The notes below the pieces were generated by a model. That model was not told where the DNA came from. It worked only from the letters and a program-made list of their open reading frames with translations, and made no database searches. A stretch of DNA of 64,000 nucleotides. Source: Ridgeia piscesae. Its lineage: Eukaryota > Annelida > Polychaeta > Sabellida > Siboglinidae. The position numbers and the translations under genes are program-made. Shown here one piece after another: positions 1 to 11,700 of the stretch. Numbering within the stretch: position 1 is the stretch's first letter; each line of letters begins with the position of its first letter. The stretch lies in the NCBI GenBank assembly GCA_025642075.2, contig JAODUO010000960.1:111001-175000 (forward strand), in the 5' to 3' direction.

Positions 1-800
1 GTTTGTGTACGTGACAATCAATTGCTGCACGTGACCTTCGTCAAACATAATCTTTGCCAACGGTATTTATAATGGTAACGTATGGGCGGCATCATATCTC
101 ATCCCATCTTTTATGGACACACCGGTGACAGACAAGAGGTTACGTGACGTGATAATGTTAGAGTACGCTGAGCACGCGTTTGATGATTGTTCGAAGTTAT
201 CTTTAAATATATTATATTTTTGCTCTAAAAGCAGTAAGAAACTTTATTTTATCGGTAGTGTCTACGATAATATAAAGTCTTCATCGGAAGGAGGTTGCAG
301 ATTAATACAAACAGAAATGTGACGATGACAACATATATCCACACAACACAATCTCTTACATATAAAAGCACGCTCTTTTTTGTCCCGTTAATCTCTCCCA
401 TCAGTTTCCCCTATCTCCCTCTCCCTCTCCTTCCTTCATCCCTCCTTCTCTCCCTCCACCCCCTCACTGCATCATCAGAATAATATTTGTTAGTGCTAAA
501 ATTACCAATCTATCTAATCCCGTATATAGAATACCATTATAAAGAAGTGTAGTGGTGATTTGGCGCAGCAGAACCTCGACTGGGGAATGAATTACCTGTG
601 AACATTCATGCATCCGGGACATTACGTATGTTTAGAAAGTATTTAAAAACATGTCTTATTATTAGCCATTTCAATTAATTCAAATATTGTTTTGAAATGA
701 CGGACATTGCTTTATAATTTCTTTTTAGTGTCATACACGTTTTATTCAGTGTTTATGGAGAGTAGTAGTTGATGGCGAGGTTTCAAACTGGAAATCGGTT
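1..800. other. No gene recognised; pyrimidine-rich tract
   Basis: I see no coding exon with splice signals here. Positions about 370-475 form a CT-rich tract (repeated ctccct), which makes short open frames of no value. The stretch ends where a LINE coding fragment begins. Confidence 0.5.
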
Positions 801-1815
801 TTGAGTGGAGTACCGCAGGGATCAGTACTGGGACCTATTTTATTCTTAATATATATCAATGATTTGGATGATGACATAACAAGCAATGTGTTGAAGTTTG
901 CGGACGACACAAAAGTGTTTACGAAAATTAAAAGTGATGCAGATAGACAGCATTTACAAGATGATCTTAATAAGTTGATAGAATGGTCTGAGAAATGGCA
1001 AATGCTGTTTAATTTTGGAAAGTGTAATTGCCTTCACACAGGACATGGGAATGAAGATGCACAATATACAATGGGTGGTACTGTACTAAATACTACCTTA
1101 AAGGAAAAGGACTTAGGGTTAACTATTAGTGCTGACATGAAGGTATCAGAGCAGTGTGGAATTGCATCAGCGAAGGGAAACCAAATTCTTGGATTAATTA
1201 GGCGAAATATAGTGTACAAAGAAAAAGAACCAATAATACCGCTGTGTAAAACAATAGTTAGGCCTCACTTAGAATATTGTATACAAGCATGGAGGCCATA
1301 TCGCAAGAAGGATATTGATATGCTAGAAAGAGTACAAAGGAGAGCAACCAAAATGATACAAAAACTCAGGAATATTAGTTATGAAATGCGTCTAAAAGAA
1401 TGTGGTTTAACAACACTAGAAAGCAGAAGATTGAGAGGAGATCAGATTGAGGGGTTTAAAATATTGAATGGATACGAAAATATTGACAGAAATAGTTTTT
1501 TCACAGTCAAGGAAGAGAGAAGGACTAGAGGACATGGAGTTACATTTAGCAAAGAAGCAGTGTAGACTAGATATTAGAAAAGTTTCATTTTCACAAAGAA
1601 CAGTAAACGAATGGAATAGATTATCAGCTGATTGTGTAGGTGCTAGTAGTGTTAATATATTTAAAAATAAAATCGACATATACCTAAGACGGGCGGGGTA
1701 TACTTAGATAGATAGGTTGGACTCTCGATAAGCCAAATGGCTTCCTAGTCCACCTGCCATCTAGAGTTGAATCTCTAGGTGGCAATCTTGTTAAATCTTG
1801 TTAAATGTTTTAATT
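801..1815 (+). pseudogene. LINE reverse transcriptase fragment with 3' tail (family A)
   Basis: The frame opening at 801 encodes the second half of a non-LTR retrotransposon reverse transcriptase. It starts with the [14 protein letters not shown] motif, then LKFADDTKVF (the catalytic FADD box), then the thumb region with YLGL-like (KDLGLTIS) and RPHLEYC motifs. A stop at about 1563 and a frame change move the rest into the frame 1468-1707 (VNEWNRLSADCV). The 5' part of the element is missing, as in most LINE insertions. The segment 1670-1810, including 'ctcgataagccaaa', recurs at about 22010-22155, so it is the 3' end of a repeat family. An AT dinucleotide run follows at once. Dead copy; no host gene role is implied. 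Confidence 0.9.
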
Positions 1816-1823
1816 AATTTATA

Positions 1824-1825
<2 letters not shown>

Positions 1826-1886
<61 letters not shown>
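1826..1886. repeat. (AT)n microsatellite
   Basis: Uninterrupted AT dinucleotide run directly downstream of the LINE 3' end, possibly grown from its tail. Confidence 0.95.
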
Positions 1887-2104
1887 GTACACAGTTTTAG
1901 TAAAGGTTTTAATTTTATATAAATTTATATAATTTACATACCAAGGTTTAGTACTATACATCTTAAAAGCAGTGCTTAATTTATGTTAAATTAATTTATA
2001 TAATCTACATAGTAAGGTTTACTAGTGCATCTTAAAACCAAAAAAATTATATGATTTATATTAATTTATATAATTTACATTTCTATTGATTAATATACAT
2101 TGAG

Positions 2105-2190
2105 TATATTCCTTGTGCAGCGCATCGATCCGCCATGCGGGAATTAGCGCTATATAAAACCTTTATTGTTATTATTAATATTTAAACCGT
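2105..2190 (+). repeat. 3' tail of an interspersed element
   Basis: The stretch ends in agcgctatataaaacctttattgttattatta, a motif common at the 3' ends of invertebrate LINE/SINE elements, with an ATT-repeat tail. The rest of the element is not recognisable, so family assignment is inference. Confidence 0.4.
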
Positions 2191-5100
2191 CCAGTGTCCA
2201 TTTTTAGCAAATAGATGAATGAAATGCACAAATGAGTAGCGCTGCAATCCTTTTTTGTTCTGATGCACAATGTGTCAGAGTGAACAAGTTTGTGAGGTTG
2301 TCTCACTTTGTCAGTCTCCCACTGATTTACCTCTCCCCATCGCTTCCTTTAAAATGCTCAACATTTTCTCCCTTCCTCCCTGCTTGGCGGCCCCTCGCCC
2401 TCCCCTCTCCCACTCCATCAATTTCTTTATCCTCTACTATTTCTCTTCTCACTGTCCCTCTACACCCCTCTTCCTCCATACTTTCATACACCAATCCTTT
2501 TCACCCCTCCCGTCATTCTAATTAAGCCGCAATTCGGTACGGTCATGGGTATTTGCACATTCGACAAGACGAGCGAAGCTACTTGTGCTATTCAAGGCAA
2601 ACTTGTTTTGTCCGTGTGTAATACCTGTCATGTTTCATTGTCAGTTTAACACAGACAATGCAATGCTTCACTGCCATGGACATTCTTTGACTGACAATGG
2701 CATGTTCTTGGTCCCGCGCAAGAAACACTGATTGACAACGTATAATTAGCAACCTCTGTCGCGTTGAACATGACAGTACAAACAAATGACTTAAGCGTTC
2801 GATCGAAAGGATGGCTTTGTCGAAATGCAGTTGTAGTCGAAATGCAGTTCTCCCGATTTTCAACACAAGACCAACTTCACGTGTTTATGGATGGTTCTTG
2901 TGCGGTCGGGTGCAGCATATCGTATGATATTCGGCAAACAATACACATTTGACGCTCTACGTGGTTTGACAGTTGGTCTCGAATGAGCTGCACATGTTGC
3001 AGTTTGGCAGTCATCAGATAATTGGGATATACAATTAGACGCCAAAAAAGAGAGCGACGATTGCTACAGACAATTGCTTTAAGGTAGGCTATGTGTGTAA
3101 TGTTGTTGTGTTATTTAGAACGGCAACTGTTGGTAGTACATTACATATATTGCCATGTGGTACAGTCTCGGCATTCTGTATTGCTAACTTGCATAGTCAA
3201 ACCAGCAAGGCATTACGGAAGACAAACATTATTATCATTATACATAGCTGTTAGCGTCGTTCTACTGTGAATATAATTACACAGATAATCCATTTGTCAT
3301 TAATCAAAACATTATTTGGCAACATATTTGATATGTAATGAATGGATCGACTTGCTGATTTGCGTCGATATAAATCGTAGGTAAGCATTGTATTTATTTA
3401 TTAAATAAAATAACAAATAGGTTTTAATCCACCTCTGTTTATTATCTTAAATTATGAATTATCGTATATCAATGCGAGTTAATATTATTCACTGTAGGAT
3501 GTACTGTATTATGTATCTGCGTTTAAAAATAATGCCTTGTTTAATTTTATGAAGGAGAAAATGTCGGCGATGTGTGCGCAATATTGTTGCCCAAGTTCCG
3601 CTATAGAACCATGAAATATAAGTCAACATTAATAATTAGTTATGCTTGTTAACATGTTTGATGTATCATATGATATAGCATAACTTTTTAGGCAAACTTT
3701 TAATGTAATGCTACAACATAAATCACGTCAGATATATCAGCTTACGTGTCTTACAAGTTGACACCACAATTTCACCAGCTAAGGCTGGACATTGGTTTAT
3801 AAGCAAATAAAATGGCTACGTTCATTGACTGAGTGTTTCAACCGCACGTGGCGGAAGGGGATACCAGTGACCTTCGCACTATGGAGGGTCACAACCGGTC
3901 TGGCGCACCGGGGTTTGGGCCAGGTATTTCCCTCCCATAGGAACACTTCCGGCGGAAGTCGGTCAGTTGTGAGGGAGTTTGGATTGTGACTAACCTTGCC
4001 ACAGTGAACGTTGTGAGGAGCAACCAATGAGGTATCTCTGGCCCCAGTAGTGCATTAGATTGTACTATAGGCTATGTACCCAGTGTCTCCCACTTCCTCA
4101 TTCCCTCTCATTTTTTTCAAAGTTTTTCTTTCAAACAGTTAATGTGTGACATTAACATTGACTGTTATTTTTAAGGTATTAAGACAAATATTAATTTAAC
4201 TAAATTCAAGGCTTTTAATGTTTAACTTTAAAACACATTTTGTTTTAATCGTACACAACATCTCACCTTCACGATAAGCTTTAGTTAATTTTTGGCACGT
4301 ACGGAAAATAGCATGCATTAAATCATAACTAGTTTACTCATAGTAAATAGCTAAGATACAATCATTTTTACGATTTAAATATACGGCTATGTCTTTCATC
4401 GTCAATAACTCAATAAATGCAACTATGATATATTAACAATAATACGTTCAATGTATGAATAAATAACTGCGATCATTCAGTGTTAAGATACTTGTTAAAA
4501 TTTGTTTGCGTTTATTTATACATGTGTTATCTAGTATAACCTTGGTTGTAATCTTTTCAATGAGATATTCATTAATGTAAAATTAATATTTTTCTTAATA
4601 CTTAAGAAACACAGTAAATACAAATACTGCTACCCAATCAGTACAATCGCGTACATCACCACACTTTCATAGTGTGCACACAAAAAATACGTGACAAAGT
4701 ACCTGCATCAAGAAAACAACTATTAAAACACTACGACTAATAACGACAACATCGAACATATCTTGAACTTACATATTTTCCTTTTTATTATATAAAACAT
4801 AGGATTGTGCATACATTTATCATTACTAGAAACACATAGACAAATAGACTGCACGTACACACGCTGGCACAGCTAACGAAAATGTATTGAAGATAACGAA
4901 CTTGAGAAAATTTTGGATATTGTTAGACGAGGCAACATATTCTGGTTTAATAACAGTCACTAAAAACTAATGCTTGTAGGAAACATTTATACTTGTTTTG
5001 TAATTTTTCTGGCTAAAACAGTCTTTGATATTGGCTGTTGGGCAGCCTCAGTGACGCGATATGAAGAGTTATAAACCACAATTACCAGGGGTAGCAATAT

Positions 5101-5425
5101 TGTCCTGTAAAACGAATTTGTGCATGCTTTTACAGATAGTGTACTATTAATTATGTATTCCTGTCAGATCATGTATATTCATTTTTGTAAAAAATACAGT
5201 TGTGACTGATTGCAGTTAGAATACTGTTTTAAAGCAAAAGCACTATCAAATGTTTCTCTAAACCACTTGCACAGTTTTTGGTAATATCGGTTCAGTGGTG
5301 TGTGTGTGGCAGGTTCATACCCTGCTGGTGTTACTTATGCAAACACTACATGTTGTGTGCACACACATTGATTATATTTAATAAATTCTGGTTTTGTGAT
5401 ATTTTATAAATGCATTGCACTATTA
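2191..5425. other. Gene-free stretch, nothing identified
   Basis: Only short open frames without splice context or recognisable motifs. About 2300-2515 is CT-rich. About 3780-4040 is a less AT-rich island without a convincing product. The rest is AT-rich. Confidence 0.4.
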
Positions 5426-5427
5426 TA

Positions 5428-5429
<2 letters not shown>

Positions 5430-5498
<69 letters not shown>
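5430..5498. repeat. (AT)n microsatellite
   Basis: Long AT dinucleotide run. Confidence 0.95.
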
Positions 5499-5500
<2 letters not shown>

Positions 5501-5544
5501 TGTTCTGGCAGCATCATACTGGCCAGTTCTACCAGGTCATCAAG

Positions 5545-6064
5545 TGTGAAGAGTGACGGTTAACGTGGCTGAAGATAGACACAGAGCAGCTGTATCCGCA
5601 ACAGAAGAGAGTAAAATGGGTGAGTATGGCTGAAGAGAGAAAGCAAGAGTGAGAGAGAAAGGAAGGGAGGTGGCGTCCACAACAGGAGATAGTAAAATGG
5701 GTGAGTGTGGTTGGAGAGAGAAGATAGAAGGAGAGAGAGATATATAGAGAAAGAGAGCGAGAGAGGTGGGGTCCACAACAGAAAAGAATAAAGGACGTGA
5801 GCATGGCTGCATGGAGAGAAAAGCGAGAACATGAGAAAGAGAGAGCGATAGTGTACATGTTTGAAAAGTGACGGTTAATGTGGCTGAAGAAAGAGAGGGA
5901 GGGAGAGAGAAAGACAGAGAGTTTGCGTCCAAAACAGAAGAGAGTAAAGTGGTTGAGGGTGGCTGGTGAGAGCGAGAGAGTGAGCGAAAGAAAGAGACAG
6001 GGATGGTTTACATGTCTGAAGAGTGACAGTGAACATGGCTGAAGAGAGAGAGGGAGAGAGATAA

Positions 6065-6140
<76 letters not shown>
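5545..6140. repeat. Purine-rich GA repeat with decayed longer unit
   Basis: The tract is mostly GA. Between 5545 and 6050 there is a looser repeating phrase of the type gtgacggttaa(c/t)gtggctgaagatag and 'acaacagaagagagtaaa(a/g)tgg', recurring at irregular 60-130-bp spacing. From about 6068 to 6140 it is pure (GA)n. Long reverse-strand open frames of Ser/Leu come from this composition and are not genes. Confidence 0.85.
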
Positions 6141-6142
<2 letters not shown>

Positions 6143-6339
6143 AGAGAATGAGGTAGACAGATAGATAGATTATGAGTGTTGGTGAAGAGAAAGATACGAA
6201 GAATGTACCTGAAAAGAAAGAGATGGTGAACACATCTAAAGTAAATGACGTTGTGAATGCGACAGTGATGGCACAAATTATGAATATGGATTTTATTAAC
6301 TTGGCTTAAACCATCTGCTGACAACTTTTGAAACCGTCC

Positions 6340-6911
6340 ATAAGCACGAACCTGTAAGTATGCATTGTTTTTTTTTAGTGCATATGTATGTTGCTTCGTG
6401 CTACTAAGGTTTTATCACACAGCAATGTGGCACTATGGTATGCGTTTAATAATCTTTTTTGTATCTACAAGGTAATGTTTTGCCATTTATGAAATGTTTT
6501 GACAATTATGTTTCAGTCAATTTGAATCTTTCTTCCAAGGGAGTGGAACTATTTGTGTAAATAGCCCGTGAACATTCACAGCAGAGAGATTAGAGAATAA
6601 ATATAAAACGAATAGTAACATGTTACGCTTGATCTTATTTCTTAGTTACTCTATGCTACATAATATGCCTGCCACAATTGTACTATTTCACTGCATTTCA
6701 TTAACGTAGAATTTCCACACGAATGGTAACACTACTTTAAATTATGCATTGTTTATCCTTTTGACCATAAATGTATTTATATCCCTAATTGATGTTTATA
6801 TAGATCAGTTAACTTTAACAGTTTTAATTTTGAAAATAAAGGGTCTGTATGTGATGTATAATAATTATTGTGATTTCGTAATTATCCTTATTGCTCTTTT
6901 CTGTAGTATCT
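6340..6911. other. AT-rich gene-free stretch
   Basis: No motif, splice-supported exon or repeat structure seen. Confidence 0.4.
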
Positions 6912-7490
6912 TTATTTTTTTGGATGAATTGTGTATGTATTTGACCACAACAGGACACAATATTGCAGATGAGATAATATTAATGAATGGTATAAAGTCT
7001 TCATGGTGTACAATGTGAGAACATATTTTAATTTATTAAGCATTCCTACATTTCGTACAATTTTTGGGGATAAATTATTAATATGGATTGTCCAGCTCAA
7101 ATGTTCATCTATGTGTATTCCTAGAATGTTTTTAAACTTGACTTGTTTTATTTTGTTACCATTCATTATTATTTCAGCATTGTCTGTATTAAGAAATTTC
7201 CCTTTTGGTGTGAATATTATGAAATTAGATTTTTTTACATTTAATGTTAGTTTGTTAGTATTAAACCATATTGCAATTTTTTTGTAGTTCAATATTAACT
7301 TCTATGAGTGTGGAAATGTGTATGTGCATGGAACAAACTAGTATCATCTGCAAACAGTATTGGCTTAAGAATGCTTGACACATTTACAATATCATTTATA
7401 TATTATATGATAAAAAGTAATGGGCCTATTATGCATCCCTGGGGAATGCCATATGTTATCTTCATATAGTCCGATATGTTAATTATTCTG
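6912..7490 (-). pseudogene. LINE reverse transcriptase fragment (family B)
   Basis: Read on the minus strand, 7490 to about 7330 encodes GIPQGCIIGPLLF followed by YINDIVN and FADDTSLF, the central reverse transcriptase motifs. After a frame change, 7292-6912 encodes the following thumb region (WFNTNKLTLNVKKSNF, LGIHIDEHLSW, HLQYCVLLWSN). In-frame stops and a shift show decay. Sequence upstream of the GIPQG box is not recognised. It differs in sequence from the other LINEs of the window. Confidence 0.85.
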
Positions 7491-7969
7491 CGGCATGTGA
7501 AGTTTTAGAGAATGATATTTCAGGTCAGTTAGTCCACAATAGGCTGTTTCAATATCCTTGCAAAGGATTCCCCCACACAGACACCAGACAGAATATAAGC
7601 GACATAATATGGCTAGTAGTTTCGTCAGAGAAGCACTGTACGACCACCTGGCAACATCTTAGCCCAGTTCGAGATGTTGAACAGCAAAATGGTCTCAGTG
7701 ATTCCTAGGGCTATGTATCATTCTAAAAGTGGATATACATAGGCATCTACCTTCATGCTAATTAACTTTTAATGTACTGACTATCTGTAAACATAGAGTT
7801 TAAGAACAGGCAATATGGTGTGGATAATCAACTGGTTTGGAATTGAATAGAAGATGCCTGGCTTAAACCGACTCCAAAAGATCCTAACAAACTAAATGTT
7901 GCATATCCTTTTGGTCGGATACCTCTGTACATTCGATAATATAACCTACCCTATTTTTTCTCAGTTTCT

Positions 7970-8210
7970 CTTCAGCAGATCCTGAGGAGAAAGTGAGATT
8001 GGATTGGACACATTAAGAATGCCAGCAACAAATATCACAAGACAATTGCTGACTTGGAACCCTCAAGGAAAAACCAAACCAAACACACCTGCCGAACGGT
8101 TATAGCTGCAGGTGTAGAAGAGTGGGTACACTTGAAATAAGATAGAGATGACTGCTCAAAGTAGGTGTAGGTGGCTTATACTCCTCATGGATGGGCATAA
8201 GTAACCCTAT
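7970..8210 (+). pseudogene. LINE 3'-end fragment (RTE-like tail of reverse transcriptase ORF)
   Basis: Short broken frames give DWIGHI, TWNPQGK and, near 8150, QSRCRWL. These resemble the C-terminal end of RTE-type LINE ORFs, which read RWLGHV, WNPQGKR and NRVRWR in that order. Several stops and shifts separate them. The match is from memory of the family and covers few residues. Confidence 0.5.
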
Positions 8211-8244
8211 TTTGTGTCTCAATATCCGTATGGAATGAATGTAT

Positions 8245-8440
8245 TTTCATGGGGCGCTGTGGCATAGAGAGCGGCAGACACTGAATCTAGAGTCCATGTT
8301 TGAATTTTTGTATGGAACTTTGGGAAAGTATGTTCACGCGTGTTCCTCCAATTCACTCAGCTTTGTGAACGAGTACCTGGCTATAGACAGTGGTGCCTTC
8401 GTGTTGTGTATTTGTGTATTAGTATGAATAGTCTTAAAAA
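8245..8440 (+). repeat. tRNA-like SINE, plus orientation
   Basis: It begins with a weak Pol III box-like stretch (gcgctgtggcatagag, then catgtttgaattt). It carries the core phrase 'gagtacctggctatagacagtgg' at about 8368-8393, which recurs on the other strand at 14560-14600 and in part at 19887-19925 and 62490-62540. The repetition within the window is direct; the SINE call is inference. Confidence 0.5.
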
Positions 8441-8664
8441 TGGTGTTCCATTGAACAAGTCTGCCAGGGTAAGACAAGTAGAGTGGTGTAAGCAGTTCAA
8501 ATGACCGGAAAACAGTCTACATAAAATAAATTGTTGCTGTTTTTTTAATATTACCAGGTAGAAAGTTGCAAGAACCAAAGTTGAATGACAGTTTACTATT
8601 TTATTCATTCACATTAGCCACATTTTCGCATACACACACAGTCTCTGTAATTCCAACTGAAACA

Positions 8665-8766
8665 TCATTTCTTCTTTGCCTTGTTTCCTGAATGTTTTCT
8701 CGCTGTCAAATGCTTGTGTTTTGTCTTGTCTTTCCGTGACCTTTTTCTTTCTTCTTCATCCGGATC
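8665..8766 (-). CDS. DDX49: DDX49 exon 12 (terminal)
   Basis: Acceptor tttcag/GATCCG. It encodes [16 protein letters not shown] and ends NKAKKK and TGA, a basic tail as expected for a nucleolar protein. The join EGK/DP agrees with the family. Confidence 0.93.
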   Translation of the reverse strand, partial: DPDEEERKRSRKDKTKHKHLTARKHSGNKAKKK

Positions 8767-11700
8767 CTGAAACATGATACATTTGTACTGAATACATTCT
8801 AGAATTATTCACATTAGTAAAGAGTCCACCAGTAACCTGACTAAAATGGCACATGTTACACGTAAGTCAATATGCTCACTTGAAACTAACCATGTTGTAA
8901 TGTATGGGTTCTCGATATTTTCCTTGTAGCTTTAAAGGAACATGCAACCATAGTGTTGAAAATGCGTTAAAATCCCTCAAATTCCCACATGCCATTCAAG
9001 ATAGAATGTTGTAACATGTTTATTTTTTTTATTTTACAAGAATGTTATACATCATAAAATTAATCTTGAAATGTATATTTTCACTGACCATGGGTGCTGC
9101 CATTGTTGCCCATTTCACGAAGAACTCACGAAGAGTAACGCGAGAGAATGCGTGAGTGTGACGTAGACTGTCCACAACTCTCAGCGATATAGGTAGTGCG
9201 CAACATGTAAACACTAGCACAGCGACATGATTTGAGTTGTTTTTATGAGTCTTGTGATAATGAAATGCATGGATGTCAAGCATACGAATGCCAAAACAAA
9301 GCAAGAGAAGGATGAGTGAAAGGAAAGAGGGTTTTCCAAATGCCAATAAATTTTCTGCGAAGCGCTAGTTGGCGATGAAATGGCTCCACAATATTGGTAC
9401 GGGTCATACTGTGGAAAAATTCAATTTCAACTGGAAAATGGTTTCCCAGGACTATGTCACCATTGATCTATTAACACATATTTAATGCTCTGTAAGTGTA
9501 ATTAAATGGATGGCTAGATCTCAGACTCAGTGGGTGAAGAGTTCGTTTTTGTTTTGCCCACCCGAGGCGCTAGCGGTTGTGGAAGTGTGACGTCACAGGC
9601 GAAATGTCCAAAATGTCAGCCTCCAGGGAGGTTCACTAATTATCCTTAAAACTGCATAAATCATTTCAGAAAAAATAACAAAATATGGGATATGATTCAA
9701 TGAACATTGTTTAATTGTTTGAGCAATTTTTACTTTTTGGGTTGCATGTTCCTTTTAGTAAATTCCACCAACCACAGAAATTCAAAAACAATGTTGCCAT
9801 GACAATACAACCCGTGATGGGAAAAAAGACAATTTCATAAATCTGGGGAGGGGACGCCTATTACATGGGAACAAATTCCCCGTGATGATGGGATGATTGT
9901 CAATGTTACTTTTTTGCAGTTCTAATTGTGTCCAGAATTCTGCATGTATTCAAACAAATTATGTTATCAGAAGTAAACTTTGCCACACCAGTCTCATTTA
10001 AGAACAGGAAAACAGCAACAAAAGGTCATTAACTGGCCCTTGTTTACTCGCATAAGACATGAGGCAGGGTTGGGTTCAAATACATCATTTTGTATTTGAA
10101 TTAAAAATCAAAAAAGGGCATGTATTTGTATTTGATATTTGGTCTGTATTTGCAAATACAATCAAATACATATAAAATTACCAACAAAAGGTAAAGCATT
10201 GCCTGACATAAACTGGCTCAAGAGTTAAGACAGAATGTTTGTTCACATCGGTGATATGGTCAACAGGAACATATTTGAATCACATTTAAATCAACTTTCA
10301 AAAATGGCAATGTACTTGAATCATATTTGAATAAAACATGGCAGTGTATTTGTATTTGAAATGAAAATTTGTAGTTGTATTTCAATTGAAATCTGGAAAA
10401 GCAATGTATTTGATTTGGCCAGGTTTTATTTGTATTTGATTCCAACCGTGACATGAGGATATAGCAGCCTCACTTACCTTGCCCTCGAGGATGAGCTTCT
10501 TGCGTTTGTTGATTTCCTTCTTCTCTCCAAAGTCCTGCTCATCCAGACTCTGCCGGAACCAAGCAGCAGTGTAGTGACACAGGATTGTGAACTCACCTTG
10601 TCTGGTGGTCACCTGGGACTATACATTGATTAATACTTTAATGGGTTTGGGGCTGGAACTCCACTGGCTGGTATACAGTCTCCAAATTGGTTGCTTTTTA
10701 ATATAATTTTGATATTTCACTAGTCTTAAAACTGATTTATGTTACCACAATAACCGCATTAGACATTATTAGAATTTTATCTCTCTGGGTTATATATTCC
10801 ATTTATGTTTTATAATCTAGGGGTGCTAAATGTTTAAATAAAATATCTGACATGCCCTAATTTTATATATTCAGATCATAGTCTAATTACAGTTTTATTA
10901 TCCTACTTTATTTTTAAGATTGTTAAAGACATTCCAATTAGTTATATTTCATATATAGTTACATATAGTTATAATTTCATATATAATTTCACTAATATAT
11001 TTAAAAGAAATTGTTTTGTTAGTTGTAATGGTCTTATTGTACTTTTCTGCCACTAAAGCTGCCACAGAGAAGTAAACTTTATTATTATTTGACACATTCG
11101 CTTGGTAGTGCGTTCCATGGTGTGACTATTCGCTGAATAAACAACTTATGTATCACTGATATTACAAGAGCTAGAGACTCACTATCTCAGCTTCCCTCTT
11201 GGCCACAGCCACCTCAGTGAGGATCTTCGTCACCTCATCCTCCTTCACCTCATACTCCACTAGCTTCATGTCTGCAACAAACACAGTCACATTTTGTTTA
11301 CTTCTTCCCACTCAGCTTTGTCTGTGCAGAGTAACACGACGTTTAGTGTCCGTGGATATGACACTCAGATGTCTTCACCCCAGGGCGATTCTCTGGGTAT
11401 AACGCATGTCTTGTGAAAAAAGGTCAGTTAGTAAACAGTTCACTGTCGTTGTATGTTGTTTACGTAACTGTGCTGGCGCGAAGAATGAAATCAACCTGTA
11501 TTATCACCCGATCAAAAATACAATTTAAAAAGCATGTGGTGGCAATTTATCAAATTTCGGCATGTCCAAATAAAGTTGTTTTTTTTTTAAATTTTTAATT
11601 TGCATTAGTGTCCTGGGGAAAATGCTTATTTTTAGATTACAAAATGTACCATCTTACATAAACATAATTTATTAGTTATTATTGTCGAATGATACTTATT

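Noticed and set aside
10590..10612. A 16-nt extra exon of DDX49 (gtgaccaccagacaag) with AG and GT borders
   Set aside because: Exons 10 and 11 already join in phase with the family's spacing, so an added exon would break the frame.
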